Source: CAZIVE01 sp964542435 | Lineage (GTDB): Bacteria; Bacteroidota; Bacteroidia; Bacteroidales; Tannerellaceae | Length of the DNA: 18,908 bases | NCBI GenBank assembly: GCA_964542435.1 | Contig: CAZIVE010000049.1 | Span: 1 to 18,908, forward strand | Reading direction: 5' to 3' | Shown here: in pieces, positions 1 through 7,722 of the stretch | Layout of the letters: each line of letters starts with the position of its first letter | How positions within the stretch are numbered: the stretch's first letter is position 1 | Position numbers and translations under genes: made by a program | The notes under the pieces: model-generated | What the model was told of the DNA's origin: nothing | The model's database searches: none | Seen by the model: the letters and a program-made list of their open reading frames with translations, nothing else

Positions 1-743
1 ATCCAATCAACGGCCGTATTACTCTGAGCACAAACCAATACTTGGTTCTCTCGATGGAGCGTTTCATAAATAGCTTCAACCAATGTCGTCGTCTTGCCTG
101 TTCCTGGAGGACCATGAACAATAGCCACATCCTTGGCGCTGAGTACATGATTCACAGCCTCTTCCTGTGATGCATTGAGCCATGGAAAACGAAGTGGGAA
201 AAGTTTCAGCCATTCTTCAGGAACATTCCCAATCAATTTCTCTCTCAGTTCGGCCAACCGATTGCCTTTAGCCTGCATCACATCCTTTAGTGCGGCGAGC
301 ATGGCTTTATAACTTGTCTCGTCAAAAGAGATCTGAATCCCGAGATCATGACTTCCTGCAACATCGACCAAGGCTTCGTCTGAAGGAAGAACAACCACCA
401 TCCGATCATCCTGAACATAACTGATGGTCGTTTGGAAGTTGAAATAATGCAGATTATTACCTTGATTAGAAAAGAATGCCACGCTGCGACCGTATTCGAA
501 ATTATGCTCGATATCTTTATTTGTCAGTCGTTCGACCTCAATCACCAATTGATTGAGTGAATTGTAATAGCTACGTCCCGTAGAAATAGGATACCAACAC
601 AATCCCTGCTGGATCTTGCGCAGAATACCTTCTTGTTCCGTTTGGGTTCGGAACATCTCCTTCTCATAGTCAAACTCCTTTAACAAAAGGTCTGTTTGAT
701 GTTGCAGGTCAGCAACGGTAGAGATGGTGCGTGCGTTGGACAT
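1..743 (-). CDS. Superfamily 1 (UPF1/IGHMBP2-like) DNA/RNA helicase, N-terminal part
   Basis: Reading leftward from ATG at 743-741, the frame is open for 247 codons and runs off the window edge, so the C-terminal half is missing. Near residue 191 is a Q-motif-like segment (LNASQEEAV). It is followed by a Walker A/helicase motif I at residues 211-218 (GPPGTGKT, then TTL) and a motif Ia-like stretch (VLVCAQSNTAVD) that ends at the edge. This order and wording match the AAA_11/AAA_12 SF1 helicases of the UPF1/IGHMBP2 type, which unwind nucleic acid using ATP. The first 190 residues would be the family's accessory beta-barrel/coiled region; residues 15-45 are charged and helical-looking. The ATG lies 22 nt downstream of a TATCTTTG promoter box, which supports this start. 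The gene is divergent from the cation transporter gene. The cellular role is unknown; repair or RNA metabolism are only family-level guesses. Confidence 0.88.
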   Translation of the reverse strand, partial: MSNARTISTVADLQHQTDLLLKEFDYEKEMFRTQTEQEGILRKIQQGLCWYPISTGRSYYNSLNQLVIEVERLTNKDIEHNFEYGRSVAFFSNQGNNLHYFNFQTTISYVQDDRMVVVLPSDEALVDVAGSHDLGIQISFDETSYKAMLAALKDVMQAKGNRLAELREKLIGNVPEEWLKLFPLRFPWLNASQEEAVNHVLSAKDVAIVHGPPGTGKTTTLVEAIYETLHRENQVLVCAQSNTAVDW

Positions 744-764
744 TCCGTATCAATTTTGAAGCAT

Positions 765-772
765 CAAAGATA
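765..772 (-). promoter_or_regulatory. Bacteroidetes-type -7 box for the helicase gene
   Basis: On the minus strand 772-765 reads TATCTTTG, an exact match to the Bacteroidetes -7 consensus TAnnTTTG and the same octamer found upstream of serB and mgtC. It lies 22 nt upstream of the helicase ATG. I see no good TTTG -33 element at the expected spacing, so the assignment rests on the -7 box and its position. Confidence 0.5.
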
Positions 773-800
773 CTGTTTAAATAGAAATGTTGTCTTACTA

Positions 801-834
801 TCCGCAACAGTTTGGAATATAAAACTGTTGCGGA
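801..834. repeat. 13-bp perfect inverted repeat in the helicase/CDF divergent spacer
   Basis: Arms 801-813 (TCCGCAACAGTTT) and 822-834 (AAACTGTTGCGGA) are exact reverse complements separated by 8 nt. The element lies between the two divergent promoters, about 30 nt upstream of the helicase -7 box and 67 nt upstream of the transporter -7 box. It has no T-run on either side, so an intrinsic terminator is less likely than a protein-binding operator or an RNA hairpin. Function is unknown. Confidence 0.6.
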
Positions 835-900
835 AATCGGTATTTCTCATTGAAAACAAAGATTATAGATTAGAAAGTGCATGTAACCTCATTTTTTAAT

Positions 901-908
901 TAAATTTG
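901..908 (+). promoter_or_regulatory. -7 box for the CDF transporter / guaD unit
   Basis: TAAATTTG at 901-908 matches TAnnTTTG exactly. Transcription would start near 912-915, which excludes the in-frame TTG at 906 as a start and favours ATG 954, giving a leader of about 40 nt. No clear -33 TTTG is visible at 19-21 nt. Confidence 0.5.
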
Positions 909-953
909 TGTCCCTTCAACTTTCAAGTAGAAGGAATTAAACGAAACATTATC

Positions 954-1856
954 ATGGAAGAAGATTCAAAAGAAAGGAATGTACAAATCGTCAGAATCAC
1001 GTTGTGGGGTTCTCTGTGCAACTTTCTATTGTTAAGTTTCAAGTTCATTGCCGGAATTCTCGGTCATAGTAGCGCTATGATCGCGGATGCTGTCCATTCA
1101 TTATCGGATTTCATCACGGATATCATTGTGTTGATTTTCGTTAATATCTCTGCAAAACCTCAAGATGAGAGCCATGATTACGGTCATGGAAAATATGAGA
1201 CGCTGGCGACTTCCATCATTGGCATCGTACTTCTCGGCGTGGGCTTCGGACTATTCTGGAGCGGCGCTAACAAAATTTATGACTATTATGTGAACGGGAA
1301 ACAACTCGAAAGTCCGGGCATGATCGCACTTATTGCGGCTATTGTATCCATTGTGGTCAAGGAAATTCTGTATCGTGTAACTGTCCATGTCGGCGAGAAG
1401 GAAAAAAGTCAGGCTGTTATAGCAAATGCCTGGCATCATCGTTCCGATGCTCTTTCATCCATTGGAACAGCGTTGGGTATTGGCGGCGCTATTCTGCTGG
1501 GAGAAAAATGGCATGTCCTTGATCCGTTGGCAGCCGTTGTTGTCAGCATCTTCATTGTGAAAGTATCGCTTCAGCTCGTTATTCCGTCCATCAATGAACT
1601 CCTTGAGAAATCTCTTCCTAGTTCTATTGAAGACGAAATCATCCGCATCATCACGGAATCACCCGAAGTCAAAGATCCTCACAATCTCCGTACACGTCAG
1701 ATCGGCAACAATATTGCCATAGAAGTTCATATCAGAATGAATGGTGAAACGACGGTTGCCAGAGCTCATGTGATTACAAAAGAGATCGAAGCTCGACTCA
1801 GAAAACACTTCGGTCGTTCCACTCATATTTCATTACATGTAGAACCTATCAAATAA
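954..1856 (+). CDS. Cation diffusion facilitator (CDF) family metal exporter
   Basis: This 300-residue inner-membrane antiporter is predicted to export Zn2+ (or Fe/Cd/Co) in exchange for protons. TM2 carries the metal-site motif ADAVHSLSD (H48, D52), TM5 carries ANAWHHRSD (H161, D165), and the conserved loop HDYGHGKYE lies at 74-82. The HD/HD ligand pattern resembles zinc-type CDFs (ZitB/ZnT) rather than the DD/HD pattern of FieF; substrate choice is inference. Six hydrophobic segments are followed by a cytoplasmic domain from about residue 205 (SLPSSIEDEI...) with a His-rich end (THISLHVEP), as usual in dimeric CDFs. ATG 954 was preferred to the in-frame TTG at 906 because that TTG lies inside a promoter box and because residue 1 here fits family length. 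The stop codon is 11 nt before guaD, so the two are probably co-transcribed. Confidence 0.92.
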   Translation: MEEDSKERNVQIVRITLWGSLCNFLLLSFKFIAGILGHSSAMIADAVHSLSDFITDIIVLIFVNISAKPQDESHDYGHGKYETLATSIIGIVLLGVGFGLFWSGANKIYDYYVNGKQLESPGMIALIAAIVSIVVKEILYRVTVHVGEKEKSQAVIANAWHHRSDALSSIGTALGIGGAILLGEKWHVLDPLAAVVVSIFIVKVSLQLVIPSINELLEKSLPSSIEDEIIRIITESPEVKDPHNLRTRQIGNNIAIEVHIRMNGETTVARAHVITKEIEARLRKHFGRSTHISLHVEPIK

Positions 1857-1867
1857 TCACTGTCATA

Positions 1868-3163
1868 ATGCAGGAGAATATCCAACTATTCAGAGGTGGT
1901 ATCTTTTATTTCTCTAACAATGATCCTCATTCATTTCGATTTATCCAAGATGGAGCTTTGGTCATCAAAGGCCATAAGATAGTTGAAACAGGACCATTTT
2001 CACCATTAAAGATCAAATACGATGTTCCGGTCGTCGATTACAAAGATTATCTTATCATGCCCGGATTCATCGATTCACACATCCATTTTCCTCAGTTATC
2101 CATCATTGGATCTTATGGAAAACATCTGTTGGATTGGCTTTCCAATTACACTTTTCCCGAAGAGTCAGCCTTTTCTTCAGCAGAATATTCCAAGCAGATG
2201 GCCAAACAGTTTATCCATCATCTGTTGAAAAATGGAACGACCAGCTGCATGGCTTACACGACTGTTTATCCAAATTCCACCGATGCCTTGTTCGAAGCAG
2301 CTTCAGCCATTTCTATGAATATGATAGCAGGAAAGGTCATGATGGATAGAGAAGCACCTGATATATTGAGAGATACGCCATTGATAGGAGAGGAGCAAAG
2401 TCGTCATCTCATTGAAAAATGGCATCACAACGGAAGAAATCGTTACGTCATCACGCCACGTTTTGCTGTTACAAGTTCCAGAGAACAACTTCGTACGGTC
2501 GGCAAACTTCATCATGATTTTCCAGATACGTACATTCAAACACATCTTTCTGAATCTCAACAGGAAATCAGCACAGTCCTGGAACTTTTCCCTGAATGCA
2601 AGAGCTATCTTGAAGTGTATGACAAAGCAGGAATCGTTACCGACAGAACTGTTTTCGGCCATTGTATTCATTTGTCAGACAAGGAGAGACAAAGGATAAA
2701 GTCTTGTGATTCAATCATCGCTCATTGTCCCACATCGAATCTGTTCCTTGGCAGCGGATTGTATCCAATGGAAAGCTCCAATGAATTGGGAATTCAGACG
2801 GTTTTAGCAACAGATATCGGTGCCGGGACTTCGTTCTCCATGTTCAAAACGATGGATGAAGCGTATAAAGTCCAGCAATTGAACAATTATTCTTTGAATG
2901 CATTCGAAGCTTTCTATAAATGTACCAAGGGCGCAGCTGTTGCCTTGAAACTCGAAGATGAAATCGGCAGTTTCGATTCAGGCTGTTATGCGGATTTCAT
3001 TGTTGTCGATCCAGCTGCTACTGAATTACAGCAGCTCCGCAAGGATGATCTTCTGAAATCCGGTAAATGGAATATTGAAAACCAATTGTTTGGATTGATG
3101 ATCCAAGGTGATGAACGGAACATTCTACATACATATATAAGCGGTAAACGCTGCGACAATTGA
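1868..3163 (+). CDS. guaD: Guanine deaminase
   Basis: This 431-residue amidohydrolase should convert guanine to xanthine and ammonia in purine salvage/catabolism, in the cytoplasm. The metal-site motifs all appear in order: PGFIDSHIHFPQ (H71, H73), THLSES (H226), GHCIHLS (H265, H268), HCPTSNLFLGSG, and TDIGAGTSFS (D316). The last two are diagnostic of guanine deaminase compared with other TRZ/ATZ-type hydrolases. Length matches the family (about 430-450). It follows the CDF transporter by 11 nt and probably shares its promoter. The enzyme uses zinc and the neighbour probably exports zinc, but that link is only suggestive. No U-tract terminator directly follows; the next features downstream are the palindromes at 3231-3333. 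Confidence 0.93.
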   Translation: MQENIQLFRGGIFYFSNNDPHSFRFIQDGALVIKGHKIVETGPFSPLKIKYDVPVVDYKDYLIMPGFIDSHIHFPQLSIIGSYGKHLLDWLSNYTFPEESAFSSAEYSKQMAKQFIHHLLKNGTTSCMAYTTVYPNSTDALFEAASAISMNMIAGKVMMDREAPDILRDTPLIGEEQSRHLIEKWHHNGRNRYVITPRFAVTSSREQLRTVGKLHHDFPDTYIQTHLSESQQEISTVLELFPECKSYLEVYDKAGIVTDRTVFGHCIHLSDKERQRIKSCDSIIAHCPTSNLFLGSGLYPMESSNELGIQTVLATDIGAGTSFSMFKTMDEAYKVQQLNNYSLNAFEAFYKCTKGAAVALKLEDEIGSFDSGCYADFIVVDPAATELQQLRKDDLLKSGKWNIENQLFGLMIQGDERNILHTYISGKRCDN

Positions 3164-3230
3164 TTTTTTCCAATCTACTCAGTGAGTAATCTGATTTATA
3201 CAATTGTCAATGATTTGTCATTGAATGAAA

Positions 3231-3262
3231 AGAAATTATTTAACCATGGTCAAATAATTTTT
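3231..3262. repeat. Palindrome 1 with ACCATGGT core
   Basis: This 32-nt near-perfect palindrome is centred between 3246 and 3247. The only true mismatch is 3242/3251 (A/C), and 3232/3261 is a G/T pair. The central 16 nt TTTAACCATGGTCAAA is nearly identical to the centre of the palindrome 65 bp downstream. The right arm ends in TTTTT, so a weak AT-rich terminator for guaD is possible. The shared core instead suggests an operator-like site. Function is unknown. Confidence 0.65.
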
Positions 3263-3289
3263 ACATAGTATCCCAGCATCGCTGATCTA

Positions 3290-3333
3290 TTGAATAAAAA
3301 AGTTTTAACCATGGTTGAATATTTTTTATTCAA
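3290..3333. repeat. Palindrome 2 with ACCATGGT core
   Basis: The outer arms 3290-3301 (TTGAATAAAAAA) and 3322-3333 (TTTTTTATTCAA) are perfect 12-bp reverse complements. They share their centre (3311/3312) with an inner palindrome TTTAACCATGGTTGAA (3304-3319). Over 44 nt, 19 of 22 pairs are Watson-Crick, one is G/T and two are mismatched (3302/3321 and 3303/3320). The core matches palindrome 1 at 14 of 16 positions. The centres are 65 bp apart, close to an integral number of helical turns. Function is unknown. Confidence 0.65.
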
Positions 3334-3592
3334 AGATGTTTCGAATCCATTCTTTTGATGTAGAAAAATCTCTTAGACTAGTATCAGACATTATCTTCAT
3401 ACTTATTGACAAGGATCAGATATAAGAAGGTATAAAATTTCCATATAAAAATTATAATTCCTATTATGTTTAATAGTAAATACAAGAAACACTCCTTTCT
3501 TCATTGATTGATAATATCTGGAAAAACGAGGCTTATGATGGCAAAAGACATATAAGAAAGCTTTGACTGTGTATTTCATAAAGGATCTATAT

Positions 3593-3634
3593 AAAAAGAT
3601 GAAAGGAATCTTCCATCGGAAAATTCCTTTCATC
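3593..3634 (-). terminator. Rho-independent terminator of the gyrA-TPR unit
   Basis: On the minus strand a 12-bp perfect stem (3634-3623 with 3609-3598, GATGAAAGGAAT/ATTCCTTTCATC) encloses an inner 4-bp TTCC/GGAA stem with a 3-nt loop. It is followed by TTTTT (3597-3593). It starts 26 nt after the TPR gene's stop codon, as expected for an intrinsic terminator. Confidence 0.85.
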
Positions 3635-3660
3635 GTGTGTATTTGCAACTTAGAATATTA

Positions 3661-4881
3661 TTATTTGTTCATTTCATCTTCAATTGCTTTCAGCTTGTCA
3701 CCCATGTTGAGATTATAATAAATACCTCTAAGAGCAGTCATATATTCTCTTTCTTCAGGTTTAGCTTGGTGAGCCTTTTCAAACAAAGGTAAAGCCTGTT
3801 TGAAGAATTCCTTAGCCTTGGCAAGTTCTACCTGATACTTAGCCTGATCCTGGATGTTGTTGGCATCACTCTGTTTGTTTACGCCCTGGTTGTAATAAAC
3901 ACGTCCCAGATTGCCCATTGATTCAATATAATCAGGTTTAACCTGAAGAGCCTGTTTGTAATATTTCTCTGCATTAGCGTTATCCTTTATACCTGTTTCA
4001 TAAACACGACCCATAACATCGTAAAGCTGAGCGTTTTGTGCGTCTTTAGAGATGGCTGTGTTCAGATATTGGATAGCTTCCTGATTACGACCAGAATAGA
4101 TGTAGTTGTTGATCAAACTCAGAAGATAATAAGACTCTTCCGGGAACTTCTGCATACCTTCTTTCAAAGTAGCTTCAAGGCTTACAGAATCTTTTTCCTG
4201 CTCATATTCATAGCAGAGATACTGATAGATATCGTTCTGACGATAGCTGAAACCTTTCGCACGATTCAGAGCTTCAACAGCGAGTTTCGGGTTGTTGAGC
4301 TGAGTAGCTGCAACTGCAGCATAGAATTGGACAGTCATGTAGTTTGAGTCCTTTGCTGCTGTAGGTGTTCCTTCAAATTCAGGCATACTTGAAATGGCAA
4401 GATACTGCTGGAAGAAGTCATAAGCCTTCTGATAATCCTTAGCATCAAAGTAATAAGCACCACCATTGATATAATAAACATGGTCTGCGCTCAAGATACT
4501 CGTGATGTTCTTCGTAAATCTCGGTTTAACTTTACCTTTATCATTCGGCTGTTTGTCAAATTCCAAAGATTTCTGGAAGTAAGGAAGTACGCCATAGAGA
4601 GCGGTGTACATCTTAGCTTCATCGGGTTTCTGGCCGAGAACCTGTTTTGTCTTCTCCTGGCTGAATTCCTGATCTTCTACAAAACCTGCGATGTACCAAG
4701 TCTGTGCATCTGCCTTCGTTTCTTCATTTTCGAGAGCGCCCTTGATGAGATTACGGGCTTCCGTAAAGTCGGGCTTCTGACCTTTCACAATTGCTTCTGC
4801 TTCCTTGACTGCATTTTTCTGTGCAAAAGAAGCGCCGGCTACTAAGCATAAAGCTGCTGTAAATAATAATACTCGTTTCAT
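3661..4881 (-). CDS. Secreted tetratricopeptide-repeat (TPR) protein
   Basis: This 406-residue protein begins with a clear Sec signal peptide (MKRVLLF...GASFA, likely cleaved after A20 before Q21; no lipobox). It is therefore probably periplasmic. The body is alpha-helical with several TPR units. The clearest lie at about 248-335, where helix pairs contain the A-Y-Y/ALQVKPDY pattern (KYYKQALQVKPDYIESMGNLGRVYYNQG); further repeat-like stretches lie at about 140-230 and 355-400. TPRs bind partner proteins, and no catalytic motif is seen. The gene follows gyrA in the same direction after 48 nt and precedes the terminator at 3634-3593, so it is probably the second gene of a gyrA transcript. A separate promoter in the 48-nt gap is not excluded. 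The specific partner or process is unknown. Confidence 0.88.
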   Translation of the reverse strand: MKRVLLFTAALCLVAGASFAQKNAVKEAEAIVKGQKPDFTEARNLIKGALENEETKADAQTWYIAGFVEDQEFSQEKTKQVLGQKPDEAKMYTALYGVLPYFQKSLEFDKQPNDKGKVKPRFTKNITSILSADHVYYINGGAYYFDAKDYQKAYDFFQQYLAISSMPEFEGTPTAAKDSNYMTVQFYAAVAATQLNNPKLAVEALNRAKGFSYRQNDIYQYLCYEYEQEKDSVSLEATLKEGMQKFPEESYYLLSLINNYIYSGRNQEAIQYLNTAISKDAQNAQLYDVMGRVYETGIKDNANAEKYYKQALQVKPDYIESMGNLGRVYYNQGVNKQSDANNIQDQAKYQVELAKAKEFFKQALPLFEKAHQAKPEEREYMTALRGIYYNLNMGDKLKAIEDEMNK

Positions 4882-4929
4882 TGCAATGATAAATTTGAAA
4901 TTAATATTCTTGTTTAAAAATTTTCCATT

Positions 4930-7527
4930 CTATTGTTCCTTGTTATCATCGTCTTCGTTTTCATCATTAGACTCAGAAAAATCATTCGGTTTAATCTCCT
5001 TCAAACTTTCTGTTTCGTTCATCATGGAATTTGCTTCCTTCGTGGCTTTCTGTTCGGCGATTTCCTCTTCAGTTTCAGTCATCACCTTGCAAACAGATGC
5101 GATCTCATCATTTCTCTTTTCCAGATTAATAACTCGAACACCTTGCGTAGCTCGTCCGATGACTTTCACATCTGTGACTCTCATACGGATTGCTATACCT
5201 GATTTGTTGATGATCATCAGGTCGTTCTCCTCTGTAACATTTTTGATGGCAACAAGTTTACCCGTTTTCTCAGTAATGTTGATTGTTTTTACACCTTTAC
5301 CACCTCTATTCGTGATTCTATAGTCAGTGATAAGTGAGCGTTTGCCATATCCTTGCTCAGAAACTACCAATACGGTCTCTTTCTCAAGATCTTTGACACA
5401 AATCATTCCGACCACTTCATCTTTTCCGTCGTTGTCGAGCGTCATTCCTCTTACGCCCGTTGCCGTACGTCCCATCACACGAACCTTGTCTTCGTTGAAT
5501 CGGATAGCACGACCGTTGCGATTGGCAATCAAAACTTCATTTTGACCATTCGTCAGACAAACCTGGATCAAACCATCGTTGTCACGAAGTCCGATAGCAA
5601 TGACACCACTCTGTCTCGGACGTGAGTAATCCTCGAGACTGGTCTTCTTGATAAATCCGTTCTTTGTGCAGAACAATATATAATGTGTTCTAAGGAATTC
5701 TACATCACTCGTCAACTTCTTGATTCGAATGAATGCCTGAACTTTATCGTCAGCTTCGATATTGAGGATATTTTGAATGGCACGGCCTTTAGAGTTCTTC
5801 GCTCCTTCCGGTATTTCGTAAACCTTAAGCCAGTAGCACTTGCCTTTGGCTGTGAAGATGAGCAACGTGGCATGCATGGAAGCAGGATAGATATACTCAA
5901 CGAAATCCTCGTCACGGGTTTCGGAACCACGAGCTCCTACTCCACCTCGTCCTTGTGCACGGAAGTCTTTCAAAGGTGTACGTTTGATATAACCCATGTG
6001 AGAGATAGTGATGATCATCTCGTCATCTGCATAAAAATCTTCAGGATTCAATTCCTCTGAAGCGTAGATGATATCGGTTCTGCGATCGTCACCGTATTTA
6101 TCTCTGATCTCTTGCATCTCGTCTTTTACTACTTGCATGCAGACATCCTCATTTTCAAGAATCTCAGTGTATTTGGCAATGAGTTTTTCGATCTCGTCAT
6201 ATTCAGCACGCAGCTTATCCTGTTCCAGTCCGGTCAACTGACGCAATCTCATCTCAACGATAGCTCTTGACTGGATTTCAGACAATGAGAAACGTTGGCA
6301 AAGATTGGTTACAGCTTCCTGAGGATTGCCGGAAGCTTTGATGATGGCTATCACTTCGTCAATGTTATCTGAAGCGATGATCAATCCTTCCAGAATGTGA
6401 GCACGTTCCTGTGCTTTCTTCAAGTCGAAGCGCGTTCTGCGAAGAACCACTTCGTGACGATGTTCTACAAATGCACCAATCAGATCCTTCAGGTTCAAAA
6501 GCTTCGGACGACCGTTCACCAAAGCGATGTTGTTTACGCTGAATGAAGACTGAAGAGCTGTCAGTTTATATAATTTGTTCAGAACCACACTGGCATTGGC
6601 ATCCCGTTTGACATCAATGACAACGCGCAATCCTTCACGACTGGAAGATTCATCTGCTACGTTCGAAATTCCTTCGAGACGTTTCTCGTTGACCAAATCG
6701 GCAATGGCTTTCACCAGATCAGATTTAATAACCTGATAAGGTATTTCGGTAATGATGATCTGATCGTGATTTTCTTCATGTTCGATTTCAGCCTTACCTC
6801 TAATAATAATACGTCCGCGACCTGTCTCGAAAGCCTCTTTGACTCCGGCAAAACCGTAAATCGTTGCACCTGTTGGGAAATCCGGGGCTTTTACATATTG
6901 CATCAGCCCGGCTACGTCGATATCAGCATGGGCATCAATATAAGCCATGGAAGCATCGAGCACTTCACGTAAATTATGAGTAGGCATATTGGTTGCCATG
7001 CCGACAGCGATACCTGAAGCACCGTTTACCAGAAGATTCGGGAAACGGGTTGGCAGAACAACTGGTTCTTGCAGTGTATCATCAAAGTTCGGTTGGAAAT
7101 CCACCGTATCCTTGTCAATGTCACGAAGCATTTCTTCAGCCAACGGGCTAAGTCGTGCCTCCGTATAACGCATAGCAGCCGGGCTATCGTTATCCATTGA
7201 ACCGAAGTTTCCTTGACCGTCAACCAACGTATAGCGCATCGACCAACTCTGAGCCATGCGGACCATTGCGAAGTAAACGGAGGAATCTCCATGTGGGTGG
7301 TATTTACCTAAAACCTCACCAACGATTCTGGCGGATTTCTTATAAGGTTTGTCTGAAGTATTTCCCAGTTCATTCATTCCGAATAAAATACGACGATGAA
7401 CCGGCTTAAAACCATCTCTAACATCAGGAAGGGCTCTTGAAACGATAACGGACATTGAATAGTCAATGTAGGCAGATTTCATCTCATCCTCGATGTTTAT
7501 TTTGATAATTCTGTCTTGATCAATCAT
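4930..7527 (-). CDS. gyrA: DNA gyrase subunit A
   Basis: This 865-residue protein is the cleavage/religation subunit of DNA gyrase (A2B2), which introduces negative supercoils using ATP hydrolysed by GyrB. The winged-helix/tower core is at the N-terminus. The active-site tyrosine is Y121 in [10 protein letters not shown], and the quinolone-determining stretch is [12 protein letters not shown] (residues 75-86). S82 aligns with E. coli S83, while F86 occupies the position of E. coli D87. The C-terminal beta-pinwheel contains a GyrA-box-like TNRGGKG (739-745), degenerate at its first two positions relative to QRRGGKG but confirming gyrase rather than ParC. The protein ends in a long acidic tail (about 820-865, rich in E/D/N). 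No second full gyrA/parC copy is visible here. A possible weak -7 box TACCTTAG lies at 7582-7575, and a 14-nt palindrome sits between it and the start. It is divergent from clpC and followed by the TPR gene. Confidence 0.97.
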   Translation of the reverse strand: MIDQDRIIKINIEDEMKSAYIDYSMSVIVSRALPDVRDGFKPVHRRILFGMNELGNTSDKPYKKSARIVGEVLGKYHPHGDSSVYFAMVRMAQSWSMRYTLVDGQGNFGSMDNDSPAAMRYTEARLSPLAEEMLRDIDKDTVDFQPNFDDTLQEPVVLPTRFPNLLVNGASGIAVGMATNMPTHNLREVLDASMAYIDAHADIDVAGLMQYVKAPDFPTGATIYGFAGVKEAFETGRGRIIIRGKAEIEHEENHDQIIITEIPYQVIKSDLVKAIADLVNEKRLEGISNVADESSSREGLRVVIDVKRDANASVVLNKLYKLTALQSSFSVNNIALVNGRPKLLNLKDLIGAFVEHRHEVVLRRTRFDLKKAQERAHILEGLIIASDNIDEVIAIIKASGNPQEAVTNLCQRFSLSEIQSRAIVEMRLRQLTGLEQDKLRAEYDEIEKLIAKYTEILENEDVCMQVVKDEMQEIRDKYGDDRRTDIIYASEELNPEDFYADDEMIITISHMGYIKRTPLKDFRAQGRGGVGARGSETRDEDFVEYIYPASMHATLLIFTAKGKCYWLKVYEIPEGAKNSKGRAIQNILNIEADDKVQAFIRIKKLTSDVEFLRTHYILFCTKNGFIKKTSLEDYSRPRQSGVIAIGLRDNDGLIQVCLTNGQNEVLIANRNGRAIRFNEDKVRVMGRTATGVRGMTLDNDGKDEVVGMICVKDLEKETVLVVSEQGYGKRSLITDYRITNRGGKGVKTINITEKTGKLVAIKNVTEENDLMIINKSGIAIRMRVTDVKVIGRATQGVRVINLEKRNDEIASVCKVMTETEEEIAEQKATKEANSMMNETESLKEIKPNDFSESNDENEDDDNKEQ

Positions 7528-7556
7528 TTAAATAAATTATTTTCTACTATTAAACA

Positions 7557-7570
7557 CTCTTTCGAAAGAG
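7557..7570. repeat. 14-nt perfect palindrome upstream of gyrA
   Basis: CTCTTTCGAAAGAG is a perfect dyad without loop. It lies 30 nt upstream of the gyrA ATG, just downstream of a TACCTTAG sequence (7582-7575) that could be a degenerate -7 box. That position would suit a repressor operator or a leader hairpin. It could also be chance. Confidence 0.4.
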
Positions 7571-7671
7571 CGCACTAAGGTACGGCTTTTTCCTCATACA
7601 ACGAAAGATTTCCATGCTAAAATTTCTTTCTCAGCCTTTTTAGGGCACTTTTAGAGATATATGGCACGAAG

Positions 7672-7703
7672 TTTGATAGTTGTTTCCGTAATGTTTATTT
7701 TTG
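7672..7703 (+). promoter_or_regulatory. Bacteroidetes-type promoter for clpC
   Basis: TTTG at 7672-7675 (-33) and TATTTTTG at 7696-7703 (-7, exact TAnnTTTG) are separated by 20 nt, the arrangement typical of Bacteroidetes housekeeping sigma promoters. Transcription would begin about 7708-7710, leaving a short A/T-rich leader before ATG 7723. Confidence 0.75.
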
Positions 7704-7722
7704 CACATCATTAATATATAAA

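Larger units (their letters stand above)
3164..3660. other. Gene-free AT-rich convergent spacer with several palindromes
   Basis: About 500 bp separate the ends of the convergent guaD and TPR genes. I see no credible gene here. Short frames have low-complexity AT-driven composition, and one of them (3403-3648, minus strand) would run through the TPR terminator. Structured elements are an odd-centred palindrome TACTCAGTGAGTA (3176-3188), a 7-bp hairpin at 3207-3224 (TCAATGA/TCATTGA), two large palindromes at 3231-3262 and 3290-3333, and the leftward terminator at 3593-3634. No tRNA or IS end is visible. Confidence 0.6.

Noticed and set aside
906..953. TTG start extending the CDF transporter by 16 residues
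   Set aside because: The TTG overlaps the -7 box TAAATTTG, so it would not be in the transcript; ATG 954 fits the family.
3176..3188. TACTCAGTGAGTA as a guaD terminator
   Set aside because: It is a loopless short dyad without a following T-run, so it does not resemble an intrinsic terminator.
3403..3648. 81-residue minus-strand open frame
   Set aside because: It spans the TPR terminator hairpin, its composition is AT-driven, and it matches no recognisable protein.
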